Shown: positions 1 through 38,600 of the stretch, piece after piece
Layout: the number at the start of each line of letters is the position of its first letter
Position numbering within the stretch: position 1 is the first letter of the stretch
Origin: Himantopus leucocephalus
Taxonomy: Eukaryota > Chordata > Aves > Charadriiformes > Recurvirostridae
Reading direction: 5' to 3'
Length of the DNA stretch: 64,000 bases
NCBI GenBank assembly: GCA_003993805.1
Contig: RSEF01000004.1
Coordinates: 72,239,221-72,303,220, forward strand
Position numbers and translations under genes: made by a program
Notes under the pieces: model-generated
Seen by the model: the letters and a program-made list of their open reading frames with translations, nothing else
Told to the model about the DNA's origin: nothing
Databases searched by the model: none

Positions 1-242
1 ACGCCAGCTGTGAGTAGCTCAATACAAGCCTTTTTTACACCCCACAGTCCTGAGATGATGGTGTGCGGTGCTACACGTTTAGTTGGAAAACCCCAGCCAG
101 CAGGAAAGCATTTATCAGATCTTAAACAGTTCAGGAGGTTTAAATCCACCTGACACCAAGTACGGTCTAACAGGGATATTTCAGAGTCCGTGATATGTGT
201 GAAAAATAAAAATGTCCTACGTCATAAAATCTAGGCAACAAG

Positions 243-314
243 ATGGCAGGGGGCTTGGAACTTGATGATCTTCAAGGTCCCTTCCAACCTAAACCATTCT
301 ATGGTTCTATGATT
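243..314 (+). mobile_element. CR1 LINE 3' end fragment
   Basis: Contains the CR1 3' tail in plus orientation (cttcaaggtcccttccaacc, then ccattctatggttctatgat). Only the last ~70 bp are present, a typical 5'-truncated copy. Confidence 0.8.
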
Positions 315-561
315 AAAATATCAAAACTGGCATTGGAGCAGTCATTGGTAATCTGGGGTGCAGGCCGGCATCTCTATGAATTAAAGGTGACGTACAGGAC
401 AGATAAGATGAATTTTTAGCTCTTCTCTTTTAGATAAAGTCACATACCGGTACAAGAGGTGGGTTTATGGCCAGCTGTGCATGGCTTGGTCTTCCCTCAG
501 ACTGGGGCTTTCCTGGCGTAAATGCAGCTGTTAAAATCATTCAGGACCTTATGGACAATTT

Positions 562-901
562 ATCATAGAATCACAGATTGGTTTGGGTTGGAAGGGACCT
601 TGAAGATCATCAAGTTCCAACCCCCCTGCCATGGGCAGGGACACCTCCCACCAGCCCAGGTTGCTCAAAGCCCCATCCAGCCTGGCCTTGAACACCTCCA
701 GGGATGGGGCATCCACAACTTCTCTGGGCAGCCTGTGCCAGTGTCTCACCACCCTCACAGTGAAAAATTTCTTCCTGATATCTAATCTAAATCTGCCTTC
801 TTCCAGTTTGAAGCCATTTCCCCTCATCCTATCACTACACGCCCTTGTAAAATGTCCTTCCCCAGCTCTCCTGTAGGTCCCCTTTAGGTACTGGAAGGCC
901 A
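562..901 (-). mobile_element. CR1 LINE 3' fragment
   Basis: On the plus strand it begins with the inverted CR1 tail (tcatagaatcacagattggt) and runs through the characteristic gggttggaagggacc, ccctgccatgggcagggaca and gcctgtgccagtgtctcacc blocks. About 340 bp, inverted, 5'-truncated. Confidence 0.92.
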
Positions 902-976
902 CAATTTAGTGTAAGTTCAGGACGATGTGGTGAATTGAAGCTGAACTTTGGACTGAAAAGCACCAAGAAAGCAAGA

Positions 977-989
977 CCTCCCTCTAGTG
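977..989 (-). promoter_or_regulatory. CTCF-like motif
   Basis: The minus-strand reading acactagagggagg resembles the CTCF core (CCACTAGAGGGAG-type). Motif match by eye only. Confidence 0.35.
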
Positions 990-1286
990 TCTGGAGAGTC
1001 CTGGGAAGGAAGGGAGGAGAGCAAAAAAAGAAAAGCCAGCAGCATTTAGAAGAGTAAAAAAGGCACGAAAGACAGTAAAATAGAAGGGCTAAAAAGAGTG
1101 CGCAAATGGGCTATAAATGTAACCTACCTGCTGTTTTGAGTCTTGAAATGAGGTTCCTGGTAGGCAGATTTCAGTGATTTGCTTTGGTAATTAATGTTAT
1201 TTAATTATCTTCATAATGAGGAAGATGCAGAAAGTGGGAACACGCTGATAGAATCTGCTCATGAAAAGACTTGAGAGCCTTTTGTT

Positions 1287-1320
1287 GGGGGGGGGGGNGG
1301 GGGGGGGGGGGGGGGGGGGG
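1287..1320 (+). repeat. Poly-G homopolymer interrupted by N
   Basis: A run of G with a single N at 1298. It could form a G-quadruplex, but its true length is uncertain because assemblers collapse or pad such runs. Confidence 0.8.
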
Positions 1321-4300
1321 CAGTACAGAAAAATGGCCTTGGCGAGGAGTGGGAGCTGGGCTGAGCCCCGGCCCTGCAGCGGGTCCCTGGTTTGAGCCCC
1401 GTCACGGGAACCGCTTATTTTTTGTACTTCAGTTCTACCCTTGAGGCACTCAGCCCAGAGAAAGGAGCCCTGAGCTGATGTGGCACCTCTGGTGGGGTGG
1501 GAAAATCAGAAAGGTCGGAAATCGGTAGAGCCTCCGACGCAGTAGCAAGCCTTGAGCAGTACGTTGCAAAGTGGGTTTGGGTTTTCCGTTTCTTCTACCG
1601 ACCGCGGGCCACTGGGCAGGGGCGGCTGGCACTGGTGGCTGGAGGGGTGCAGGTGCCTACAGAGGGCTGTGTTTCACTGCCCTGGGCAAATTTTCATGTG
1701 GAGATAAATCGTAAAGGTGAGGAGCCCACCAGAGCTCGATTAAATCCCTGTGTTGTGCTCAGGAGAAAGTAGCCTGAATTTGCCGGCCCTTAGCAGAGCC
1801 TCGTGTTACCGAAAGCTGCTTTGAGAGGGCTGAGCTGTGCTGGGGGGTCTCTGCCAGACCCACACCTTTAAGCCGGTCCCTTTTGATATTCCCACAGCGT
1901 GTTTGTGTACCTGGGCAGTACCATTCACGCTCAGTGGAGCTGAGCCTGTGTGAATGGCAGCATAAACACAGCAACGAAATCTCTGTTGATTTTTTTTTTT
2001 TTAAAAGGGAAAAGAAAAATCCCTCGACTCTGACATTTACAATAGACATTATCTGCTCCCTGACATTTGGGCTTATAAACTGAGGGCGACCAAATTTCCG
2101 TTCTTAACTTACCTCACTGTATCAGACAAGATATGAACTGACTGACCGACCCTTTCTCTGAACAGCGATGCACCTGCCCCCCCGCTCCCAGCACGCCTGT
2201 TATGAAGACTGGTAATTCTTTTGGTGATGAGGAACTGATCTGCAAGAAAATAAATGAGGCGTCCTCGAAAGCGTGTGGGAACCGACTGAGGGTCTCCTAT
2301 CACCCAGCCTTGCTCCATCATGAATTTTTTTTGTTTTTGGTCCCAGAGGTGTTCAGGAGGGCTGTGTGCGTTGAATCAACAGCAGCCTGGGAGGAGCGGT
2401 GCGTGGTGTTAGCAATGGCTGCTGGGGCTCTGCAGCTGCACCCGCAGCCAAGGAATTTCGGGGAAGCAGCGGTGGCCGTGCTGCCTGTGCTGCCTGCATG
2501 GGCAGGGGCGTCCTGCGGCTCGGGAGCTGCGGGTTCCTGCCAGCACGGTTGGCCATGGATGGAGGTAGCTGCTCCGGGCTGCTTTCCCGAGGCTGAGTGA
2601 GGCTGGTGACGCCATGTTGCTGTCACCGACGTCCAGGCACGGCTTTAAAAGGACGAGAATCAGGACAAGGTTTTTCATAACTCCTTTGAAGACAGGTCAG
2701 TTGAAGCAGCATTAGCAGTGGTTTTATGTGTCTGCATTAGCCCAGTGGGGAATGGATGAACAGAAACAATACAGCCTTGCCCTGGGCTGCGTGGTTGGGT
2801 GAGTAAGTGTAGGGGTGAATGGATGACTGTAGAGCTGAGAAATGAGAGGTTACGACAGGAGCTGAGGCAGAGCATGAAGAGCAGAGGGTTTGCCTCATCT
2901 CCCCCCGGTCCCCTTTTCTTTGAGAGGGGACTCAAAGTGGCAGCATGTCCTTCAATAAAATTTCATTTCTAAAGGAGGAGAGTGACAAAGATATATTTAA
3001 GATGGCACAAGATACTCCTGTCCTGCTGTTCTTCACTAAGACAGACAGCCCTGCTTGAAGAAGAAAGATTATGTAGCGCTCCTTTAACGCGGCACGTACC
3101 AGGTTCTATGAGCCAGCGGTGCAGCTGGCCTTACCCTCCGCCCAAACAGGGTGCAAACCAAACTCCTCATAATCCAGAGCTTGGTCCAGCATCACCTTCT
3201 CCCGTCAGCATTTCGGCACCCATCTGAAGCACAGAGGGAGCAGCAGCTATGAAATGGCCCAGCAGCGTTAACCCTGCTGAGCGAACGGGAGGTAAGGATC
3301 AGTCGGATAGCTCAGCTTTGGTAATGGGTTGCACAGATTTGTTTGCTGACAATGTCTGAAGGGAAACAACCAACTCGGGCAGAGTGCCTTGAGACAGACA
3401 GAGGCGGCGGCTAGGAGTCAAAGTGCAGCGATGCTGGGGTTAGAGCAGGGGGCACCTAGTCCAGCCCAGCAGCCTGGCTGTGGCTGTGGGCGAGGTGGGA
3501 TGCCTGGGAGGAGCACGAGGCTGGGGAAAGCCCAGCGTGCCCGTCCCCCTGACCACACTCCCACCACCAGCATGTCACAACCCAGATGTTTCTTGTTCAC
3601 CTACATGGCTTTAAGCAGCCAGGGCCTTGCAGAGTCCCAAGTCAAGATATTGGCAAACTACTCTCATATTAGTAAACACCTTTTTCTCTGGCGCAGGACA
3701 GAGGCGGGGAACAACACAGAACACAAGTGTCCTTATTCACCCTCTTGTTACTATATAGAGAGTTTTCATGGAAAAAACCACCCCAAACCCTAATATGGAC
3801 CACTTTAATCCTTTTGAAGACATTAACTGCCCTTCTTACCAAAACCAGCTACTTGAATTGCTCTATGAATGCTCTTTCTTTGAATGCAAAAAAGCAAGCT
3901 TATGTAAAATCAACAGAAATGTATACTGCTTGACTAATTTCACCAAATGCTTTTAGCAAGACACTAGCTATGTCAGACCAAGGAATGCTGGTGTTTTCAG
4001 AAATGAGTTATCGTTCACATGAGAATTGATTCCGTTAATTTCAGTTTTATCAATGGACATAGCTGTAATTTTGCTTGAAAAACATATCACGTTAAGTATC
4101 TCCCAAATTGACTTTGAAGTTGTGCTGGCCCTGGCGGCAGGTGTTCACCTGGTTCTCACAGCCTTGTTGCTGGAGGACTGTGGAGGTAGCTGGTGTCAGG
4201 CTTCTTCAGCCCACGTGCCGGGTGGAGTGGGAGAATAGTTTGTCTGACATCTGCCCAAGTTGTTGCAAGGTTTTTAAACAGCCTCTCATAGCAGGGCTGT

Positions 4301-6074
4301 GAGAAGTTCCAATTCTGGCTACAGCCTCAAGAAAAGCATGGCAAAGGCAACGGAGAAGAACAGCATGGGAGAATTCATAGTTTGTATTCTGTGCGTTGTG
4401 CAGGATAACAACCAAAAGTCGAGTAACTCTGGGGAACTCTGGTTTTTGAAGCTCACTTGCTGTAGCCGACAGCAGAAGTAAGCTTTTGGGGATAATTTAG
4501 AAAAAGCAAGGAGGGCTGGATGCTCTAGGGGAGAAGGCATCACGTATCATTCTCTCCTAAGCTTTACCTTTGTAAGGTATTAAAATCATTGTCAAAAAGA
4601 AAATGGACTTACATGGTTACCGATGTTTATGCTGATGATAGGAGCTCAGATTACAGTAGAGATATCTTCTTTTGTTCAGTTTTATGAAAGATATAGTCAG
4701 CTTTGTCTCATGTGAGAGTGCCACACTGCATAGAGAATCTCAGCCTTCCCAGCTTTCAAAGCTCATAATTTTTATCTTTTTTTAATTCACTGATTGTAAC
4801 AGGTGTGGATGATGTACCAAGTTGAAAAATCACTTTGCTGGTAAGGAATCATTGTAGCTCCCTGTTCCTTTGCATCCTGCTGAAGATCTGCAAATTAGTT
4901 TAACCACTACAGTCGTTTTCTGTCCTCTAAGCGCTTAATGTAGTCACAACAGAGTTTTATCATTTAGCGTAAAGAGGACAGCGATGCACCGTACAACTGT
5001 ATGAGATACCGGGGCTGAAAACACTATTATAAAACAATCCTGTGGAAAGCGAGTCTAATGGAATCTGCTCCTTTCGGTTCTTTAACTCTTGGAGCAGAGA
5101 GCATCTTCTTCACCGTGAAGTTCTGTGTAAAACATGGATACTCCAGAGAGCGCCCGGTTCCCAGCCTCATCCTCCTGGAACACGAGGACTACAGCTGGAC
5201 TGCCTGTAGGTGTCAGCCTCCCACTGCAGAAGGGCAGACACGCAAGGCAAGAGCAGGTGGGCTTTTTATTATATCAAAGCAACCTCACATCTCACCTGTT
5301 TCACTTAAAAAGTAAAAATTAAAAAAAATAACCTCAAGTTTACTCCTGTTCTTACAGATGAAAAAGGGAGAACTAAAGACATATATCACTGTTGTATGTT
5401 TCCCACGTTTTTCTCTCAGATATATTTGTATTAAAAGGTGTTTTAAATGATCAAAATTGCATGCTCTGCAGCCACCCCAAGACTTCAGCAGCATAAGCAG
5501 CTTCAGCCTCCTGCCTCCTTACATGTTCGTCGCTTATTTTTGTTCACCGTTGCAATCAGACTCCTGGAGGGTAACGCACTAGCGAATAAAACATGACCTG
5601 GCACTTTCTATACCAAAACCAAAGGAGCTGTCATACCTTCGCTCAAAATAACTGTAGAGAACTGTAGGATATTTCATTTTCTATCTGGAGTCTTGCAATA
5701 TGATGATGCTAATTATAAATAATATTTTAATATAGAAGAGTTTGTTACAGAAACCTACTAAAAGAGAAGCGGGAAAGGCTATTAATCGCCTGCGATTTTG
5801 ACACTGCTCTATTTTCCTGGAGAGGTGTAGGGCAAATGGTATTTGGCTGCAGAACTAAAAGGTGATGAAGGGAGCAGTAGTGGATCACATTTTAGAAGCA
5901 GTAGGTGTGAAGCCAGCTCTACATAAGCAGGTCAGCCAACCAGGGGAAAACATTTTAATTACAAAATAGGGGACTATGCTGCGATAAACAATTAACAGCA
6001 AGCCTCACGGGTTAAATTTTGTTAAACAGACTGAATAGTAAGTGGCCACCATACAGAAGTAAACCTAGTTTAAC
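1321..6074. other. Intergenic stretch without recognised genes
   Basis: Mixed AT-rich sequence with a GC-richer part at about 2.3-2.65 kb and 3.4-3.6 kb. Only short ORFs occur, none matching a known protein. In the conserved order the next gene beyond SLAIN2 would be SLC10A4; no part of it is visible. Confidence 0.5.
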
Positions 6075-9000
6075 TTTATTAATACCAAGATAAGAAAAAA
6101 GACGGCATTCGGATTATGATTGGATAAATTGCTTTGTAGCAAAATGCAGATTACAGAAAGTTACCAAGTTCAAAACAAACTTCTTGCTTTTATGTGAGCT
6201 GAAAGATAGAAGCATTCATATATGAGCTAGATAAAATGTGTACTTAACAATTCAAAGGTGGCTTACAACTTGTCCATCGCTCAATTTTCTGCATAAATTC
6301 CAGATTTTCAAAATGAAAGATTTGTTTCATGTCTGAAGTAAGTACGAATCTTGTAAAAGTAGAAAGGCAGCTTGTGTACTTAGAATTGCACAAACAAATC
6401 ACTCTGGATGAAAATTCAGAATACAGTTTTCAACCTAACTCTGAATTATGCATTGTCCTTGCAGAGCAGAGGCACAACACAAGCCTACCCCGGCCTGGCA
6501 ATGAAATCACACATTTCACCCAAATACAGCATTGTACTCAGTTCATGAATTGCAGGGGACAGAAACTGATGTTGGTAACTTCTGGAAAAGTGAATACGGT
6601 TCTTGAAGAACAACCCGACAAACCAAAAAAGGCCCTAAACCAATACCCTCTACATTTCAAAAAGCTTTTAAAAACAATGTTATAAAAATGACGACCCAGG
6701 AAGCATTTTGTGGTAAGAATATTTTATATATTTTTTTTTTACACTTTTAACACTTACAAAAACATTCAAACACAAAAAATTAAATAACTTTGGAAGCAGA
6801 ACAAGTCCTTCTGCCTACACACATACAACAATTCTGAGCTGTTGGCACAAAAAGTAATCCACATTCATAAAACCCTTACTACTATATCAAACATAAGTTA
6901 AGTAAATCATAGGCACTAGTTTATCAAATCCGTATTTCCACACTTCTGCAGTAAATCTCTAAACACAGAGCCCCGTGATTTCCTGATATCAGTAAATTGG
7001 TAATGCACAAAGGCTTTCTAGTAAACAGACAGTTTGTCTTTTCAGGAAGTCATTTGCTGTATTTCAGGGGAGAACAGCAGAGAAAAGAATCCTTATAAAA
7101 CTTAAACTGAACTTACCCAAGTGATGAATTACTTAACTTAAGGAAACGTACACAACAGTTTGATGCAGCCATAGTAAAACCCCCAATATCGTCATCTAAA
7201 CTGACTTTGAAAATTTAAAAGTCAATCAAGTGTTTGATAAAATCCACCAATTAAAATTCACCTTTTTTCAATGAAGACTGCAGCATTGCTTTGTAAAATG
7301 CTGAAATGTTAAAATTCGGGCTTTAGTGAGAATATGTGCATTTGATCTAGTCACCTCTTCTGCTTAATAGCGACACGAGATACTGACATCCGTTATCTGT
7401 GCCAGTGAATGACACAAGGCTAGATTAGTGGTATGTACTGGGCTCCCGGTGCAAGGCAGTTTCTTTATCCCTGCTGAAATCTTACTGAATTACAGTATAT
7501 TTGATACCCCGACTTCAAAGTCTCAGCACAGATCTTGGTCTGGAGTGTGAAGTCATTCATCAACCCAAAGTTTGCTTGAGTAATTAGAGCTGCAAATTAG
7601 TCTCCACTCCTTCCTATTTGGCTTCTTCCAAGTCAAGTAGTATTGCATGGCTTTTCATCCAGGAATATGTTAATCGTGGCCTAAAATTCAAGTGCTAGAA
7701 TTTCAGGGTTAGTTATCCTCTTAGTGGTGGGAGTCAGGATACACCAGCAGTTCTGAACTCAGATACTGATGGGGTTGAAGGCTACCTACCATCCAATCCA
7801 ACTTGTAGTGTTCGTCAGTCATTGCACAAAGGATATACCATTCACATTCTCTTACTTCATCGACTGTACATCCAAAATACTGAAAAAGCTTCAAACAAAA
7901 TCCCTTCCATTTAACTAGTCCCACCCAATACAACTTTAGTTACATATGTTTGCATGATGTCTTCCAAAACAGAAAACAATGGTTCAAATGCTGAATATAT
8001 GAACGGGTTGTTCTGAGCAAAATGTGTTAGAATAAGTCAGAGCCACCAGAGGAATTTAATAGCTTGTAAACAGACATAGCAGGTTTCATACTCTGTTACC
8101 AGTAATGTAAGATACACAAATGTAAGGCAAAGTACATATTTAAACACACTTACATGGGCAATATCTTCTGTAAAAATATTTACAATTTAAAATAAACCAA
8201 TTTAAGAAATGGATGAAAGTAAAAAAATAGGATACAGAAAACTCCCTCATACCATGGAACATCACCTAAATGAATATCATTTGGCATCAAGAGTCAACTC
8301 ATTACCTTAAAATTTATATGTTACAAGTGCATAGTTGTGTTTCCTTCTCCTTAACTATCAGCATTTACAGTTGCTCCAGGCTGCAAGCAGAGTGGTATTA
8401 GAACAAATGAACATTACGACTTGCTCTTTCCTTTGTAAGGAAGCCTGCTATAAAAAAAAAAGTTTTCCCCCAAATAGCGAGCCATGTGTTAAAAATGTGG
8501 CTACAATAGCAAAGGCCATCTTTCCTGAGCCAGGAATTTTAAGGTTAGAAAGATTGTACAACTGATACTAAGCCCTTTTGGCAATCAAACATGTAACAGC
8601 ATATAAAGCTGATAAATCAACATAGGAAAGATGCAATCTATACTATTGCATTTGTGTGTGTCTGCTACATTCAAACCTTTAATGTTAACAAAAGCCATGG
8701 CTACTACTTACTGTTCTGCCTAATCCTCCAGGGTAACTTCTGATTCTTTCTGAAGGATATACGTACCACTTTCCTCAAAGAGAATCTCATACAATTGTTA
8801 AAAGCAATGTTTCACTACCACCGTAGCAGTCTGCAATCAGAATATTAGCTCTGATTAACATAGTCTTGTTTCAACAGTACATATTCACCAATCTTTCTGC
8901 TGAATTAAAACAGGCTGAAAATGAAGTTTTGGACAATGTAAGTTGACTATTATACTTGCTGTTTTTCAAGATGGGCATTTCTTTGGCATTCGTTAGGTTT

Positions 9001-9306
9001 TTGCCCAGACATTGGCCACTGTCATAAATGCTCATATTGATACATTTTTAGCAAGCAAGAAAAAACGCCCAGAACTGATAGCAATTTAATGTAGAAGTGA
9101 TTGTATGACCACCAAACATCTGATGTTAGATGTCATTAAAGTGCTGCTTTAGAATCTCTGCCAGTTTGTGCTAATTAGAGACAGAGAGGTCTGGAATTTT
9201 TACAAATCCCAAAAGTCACATCTGAACAGTTTGTGTAATCAAGCTGTCTTTTCGCCTGGTGAGGAAGCATCCATGAGCACTGGAACTTTGTGTTAAGCTT
9301 TGCAGT
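6075..9306 (-). other. Probable SLAIN2 3' UTR / 3' flank
   Basis: AT-rich, non-coding on the minus strand, and directly downstream of the SLAIN2 stop. A complement of AATAAA (tttatt) at 6075-6080 is one candidate cleavage signal; others cannot be excluded, so the distal limit is a guess. No coding exon or young repeat is visible in this stretch. Confidence 0.3.
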
Positions 9307-34661
<25,355 letters not shown>

Positions 34662-34735
34662 TTATGCGTTGAATAAATAGATACACGTATCCATATAAAA
34701 AGTGACATGAAATTGCCATCTTGAAGATCTCATGG

Positions 34736-34799
34736 CTTTAGGTTTAAGGAATTAGTGGGGCTTGGCGGTTTGTGTGTCCAAAATTCATCTGCTGGCATC
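34736..34799 (+). repeat. 64-bp direct repeat, copy 1
   Basis: Starts ctttaggtttaaggaattag and ends catctgctggcatc. It matches 35537-35600 at 60 of 64 positions without indels. It lies between the SLAIN2 CpG island and a CR1 copy. Confidence 0.85.
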
Positions 34800-34865
34800 T
34801 CTGAATTACTATTAAATATGCAGAGAAGCCTCACTAAGGACTGTGAAGCAATTTGGAAGGTTTTG

Positions 34866-35274
34866 AATGGAAACATAGACGCACTTAGGTTGGAAGGGAC
34901 CTTTAAGGTCATCAACCTAACACTGCCAAAACCACCATTTTAAGCCACGTCCCTCAGCACCACATCTACACAACTTTAAAACACCTCAGGCATGGCAACT
35001 CCACCACTTCCCTGGGCAGCCTGTTCCAGTGTTTGACAACCCTTTCTGTGAAGAAATTTTTCCTAATAGCCAATCTAAACCTCCTCTGGTGCAACTTGAG
35101 GCCATCTCCTCTTGTCCTATCGCCTGTTAACTTGGGAGAAGAGCCTGACCCCCACATCTCTACAACATCCTTTCAGGTAGTTACAGAGAGCGATAACGTC
35201 TCCCCTCAGCCTTCCTTTCTCCAGGCCAAACAACCCCAGTTCCCTCAGCCGCTCCTCATAAGACTTGTGCTCTA
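34866..35274 (-). mobile_element. CR1 LINE 3' fragment upstream of SLAIN2
   Basis: An inverted CR1 of a more diverged subfamily. It has ggttggaagggacctttaag, cctgggcagcctgttccagt, ctgtgaagaaatttttccta and aggccatctcctcttgtcct, and ends near the cagccgctcctcataagact block. About 410 bp. Confidence 0.9.
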
Positions 35275-35536
35275 GAAGTTTAATGAATACTGGGTACTAT
35301 TATTATTTCTCATTTTTACTGTGACACACTTCAGATAATTCAAATAGTCAGATACATCAGCTCAAAACCACTGTGGTTTTGGAAGATGGTTTGGGTTAAA
35401 GAACCTGTTCCCAAAAGAGTACTGGTCACAACAAGAAGCGAAGGTGAAATGATCACAGACATTTTCTGGTAGAAACTAGATTGGAAGGGAGGTTCATTGC
35501 CTGATGCAATTGCCATCTGCAACAAGACTCTTAGAC

Positions 35537-35600
35537 CTTTAGGTTTAAGGAATTAGTGGGGCTTGGGGGTTTGTGTCTCCAAACGTCATCTGCTGGCATC
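35537..35600 (+). repeat. 64-bp direct repeat, copy 2
   Basis: Second copy of the 34736-34799 unit, 801 bp further on, with four substitutions. Sequence beyond the 64 bp does not match. Confidence 0.85.
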
Positions 35601-38600
35601 GTGGGGATGCTCTGCCCCCCATTCCCCATGCCACTGTGAGACGGTGCCCTTAATGCCATCCCTTCACATTTTTTTTCCCTCTTCCCAAGATCCACCTACT
35701 CAGCAGCTCCATTTTGGAGCCTGCAGTTGCTGGGGAGAGGAAGAACACCAGCAAGTGGGCTGGAGGAAGAGTGGGGTCAACAGGGGATGTTGACACCACA
35801 GATGAGGAGCACTTACCAGGCTCAGGGAGGGAAGAAGGGAAGCATGACTGAGGTGCTCAGACCTGTGGGCTGTGCTGAGGAGGTGCGAAGCCTGAGGACA
35901 GTAAATGCCACACGATCGTGTTTGGGTTGTGTTAGGTGTGGTGCATGGACTGCTGGGGTGTTGAGGCTGCCAGCACAAGGATATACGGGCACAAGGATGG
36001 GGTCACTTCCTTGCCTTATGCAATACTCTCCCCTTATAGGTTCAAAGATTACATTATCCCTTCATGTGCAGCATTGTTTGAGAATTTATGCTGGGTTGGT
36101 TATCCACTGTTACTCTTAGGTCCTCACCAGAATCCAGGCCTTTGATCCATAAATAAAATCTAAGTCATTGTTTCCTCCAAACCAATAACATCTTAAGTTT
36201 TTAACAGTATCAAAATACTTCTGGGTTGGTATCTTTTAATAAAGCAATTTAAATTACTCTTATGGTAATCTGTCTTCATTATCTGCTTGCAAAACAACCT
36301 TTTTATCAGCAGCAAACTTCACCACTGATTTTGTATAATTGTCACAACTGTAAAACTATTAAACATTTTTGGCCCACGAGCTGAGACCTTTGACATCATT
36401 GATACCACACTAATAACCATCAATGGCAACCCTTGGAGACTGGTCTGTAAACCAATTTGCAAATCCAGCTCATTCTCTGTTAAGTCTCTATCATTTGGTA
36501 CCAAGTCAAGGGCTGTAAGGGAATCCAGAGATATTCTGTCAGCACAGTTACTTTATTAGCAGAGCTTACAGTCCTCCAAAAGGCAAGCAAGGCAATAAAA
36601 AGGTTTTTGACAATAAGGATTTTCTGTGACACTGACACTTTCGGTGACACTGCTGACAATTCAGTGGTTGGTAAGTGTAATAATGGTCATAACCTATGCA
36701 GAGAAGTTTATTCCAATCTAGAACTTTTATAGCAGGGCTACACAATGTAGCTTCCTATATTCTTCTTTAACTGTCCTCAGTCCAAATGTCAGTGTCATGA
36801 CAAACTTTCAGTCACTTGCATTAATCATGCTTTTTTAATAGCAATAGGAGGAGTTCAGTCCTTTCTATCCTGCAGCTACTGGGATCAGGACGGGGCTGGT
36901 GGCTGGGGCTGGGAGGGGGACAGAGTGTGAAGTGGGGCTGTGATGAAGGGCTCTGCCAGGGGACACAGGCAGACATTGTGGAGAAGGACCAGGACCAGAA
37001 AGAGCCCCAGGCTCCTGGGAGCTGCTGAGTCAAACTGCAGCTGTTCGTGGTGATTATGTCATGTTTAGGGCCTCCTCTGTCAGGCAATGGGGCAGCTCTG
37101 AGAGCCCTGGAGTGGTCTGTGCGCTGCCTGCATCCTGCCTCTCTCCTCTCCTTCCTCTTCCTCCTCCCTTCCTCTTCCCCCAGCCCCTTTTGTGGTCTGT
37201 CTGACCCCCAGATTCCGTACCCCTATTTTCTGTCCCCTGCTGACACCATTACTTTGCTGCCAGCAGCTCTAGCAACTATTTCTCCCTACAGGATACACTC
37301 CGCGTAGGTGTGTGGATGCAGGGGGAGGAAAGTGAGAAAAAAGTTTGAGAACTGCTGAATCGTCTGCTATGTTTGCAAATAGTAAAGGCAATTGAGATGA
37401 ACAAAGGGAGTCACCGTAGTCTGTGCTTGAATAGCAAGGACCATGATCCTTCTTTCTCATTCACTCTTGTGCTGCAAGTGTTCTTCTCATATTTCTCCTT
37501 TGAGAAGAAGCAGCAAGTCTTGGACCAGATGCCTCCTATTAAACATCAGGTCAATAATGGGATTCCACGAGCTTCTCAGTCATCAGATTCCAAGCTTGCA
37601 CTGGCCAGATGCAAGAAACCACACCCAAGTGGAGGCCCCTGGGTGATTATACACACAGAGCATTAATTGATGATAATGCCACAAAAATGAAATCTTTCTA
37701 CTGTGTCACAAGAGCAAGAGAAATTCCTCTGCATATGAAATTTGACCTGTTCGTTTTTTTTCTGAGCAGCTGCAGTTTGCGCCCATGGTGTCTTTTCCAC
37801 ACACATGGAAAGGGAAGGGAAAAGCATCATTTCTGCACCAATATTTTCCAGATCTCAGTACCTGCATGGGTGCTTCTCTTCTCTGACTTGGGGCAGGTTC
37901 TTAACTCAGGTGATGAGAGGAAATGAGGAGCACTCCCTCCAAAGTAAAAGCAGCCTGGGCAAGGCTCCCGTGTCACTCAAATAATTCAGCACACATCCCT
38001 CTGACAAGTGGTTCCTGAGAAAAAGGCCACCAGGAGCCTTGTTTTGATGGCCTTTGAGCTCTCCAGCATGGACAAACCTGTGGTTAGTTTCTCACGGCTG
38101 TAATTTGTTGCATTGTTGTTTTTATGTCTGGCAAAACTGTTAGAATCTGACTTTGAAACCTTTATTTCAATTGTCACCTGGGAGAACAAAAGATCCCTCA
38201 GGGGGAGGAATACATGAAGACGGGCAGATGCATGGCGGGAAGTTAACATTTGTAGCAAATACTTAACTTCATGCCTGGAAAACTAGACTGGTTTTTAAGC
38301 AGCTATGTTGAGCCTCCTGCAGAAAGTTGTTGCCTGCCAGACTTCTCAAACGAGGTGTTCAGCAGGTCCACACACGTTTGTGTTAGGTAGTGATTATTTA
38401 AACCTTTGACAAAATAGAAAGTACAATTTGTCATTACATTGTATAGTATATACAAATATTGCATAAACAGTGGAATAAATATGCCTCTTTCATAATATGT
38501 CCCTTTCAGAATTAATTGCAAAATGGTTCTACTGCAGCTACAATTGCAGCTGGTTCTACTGAAAGAACCAACATTGTAACTTCAATTATTTATAGAAGAT

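Noticed and set aside
1350..1415. tRNA-like B box (ggtttgagccc at 1389-1399) suggesting a tRNA gene or SINE
   Set aside because: No cloverleaf can be folded, the A box is poor, and the 3' side forms its own hairpin (cccgtcacggg). No repeat copies are seen in the window.
37321..37357. hAT-type right terminus (gtttgagaactgctg)
   Set aside because: No matching left end or target duplication could be paired within about 1 kb upstream. Left as a possible fragment only.
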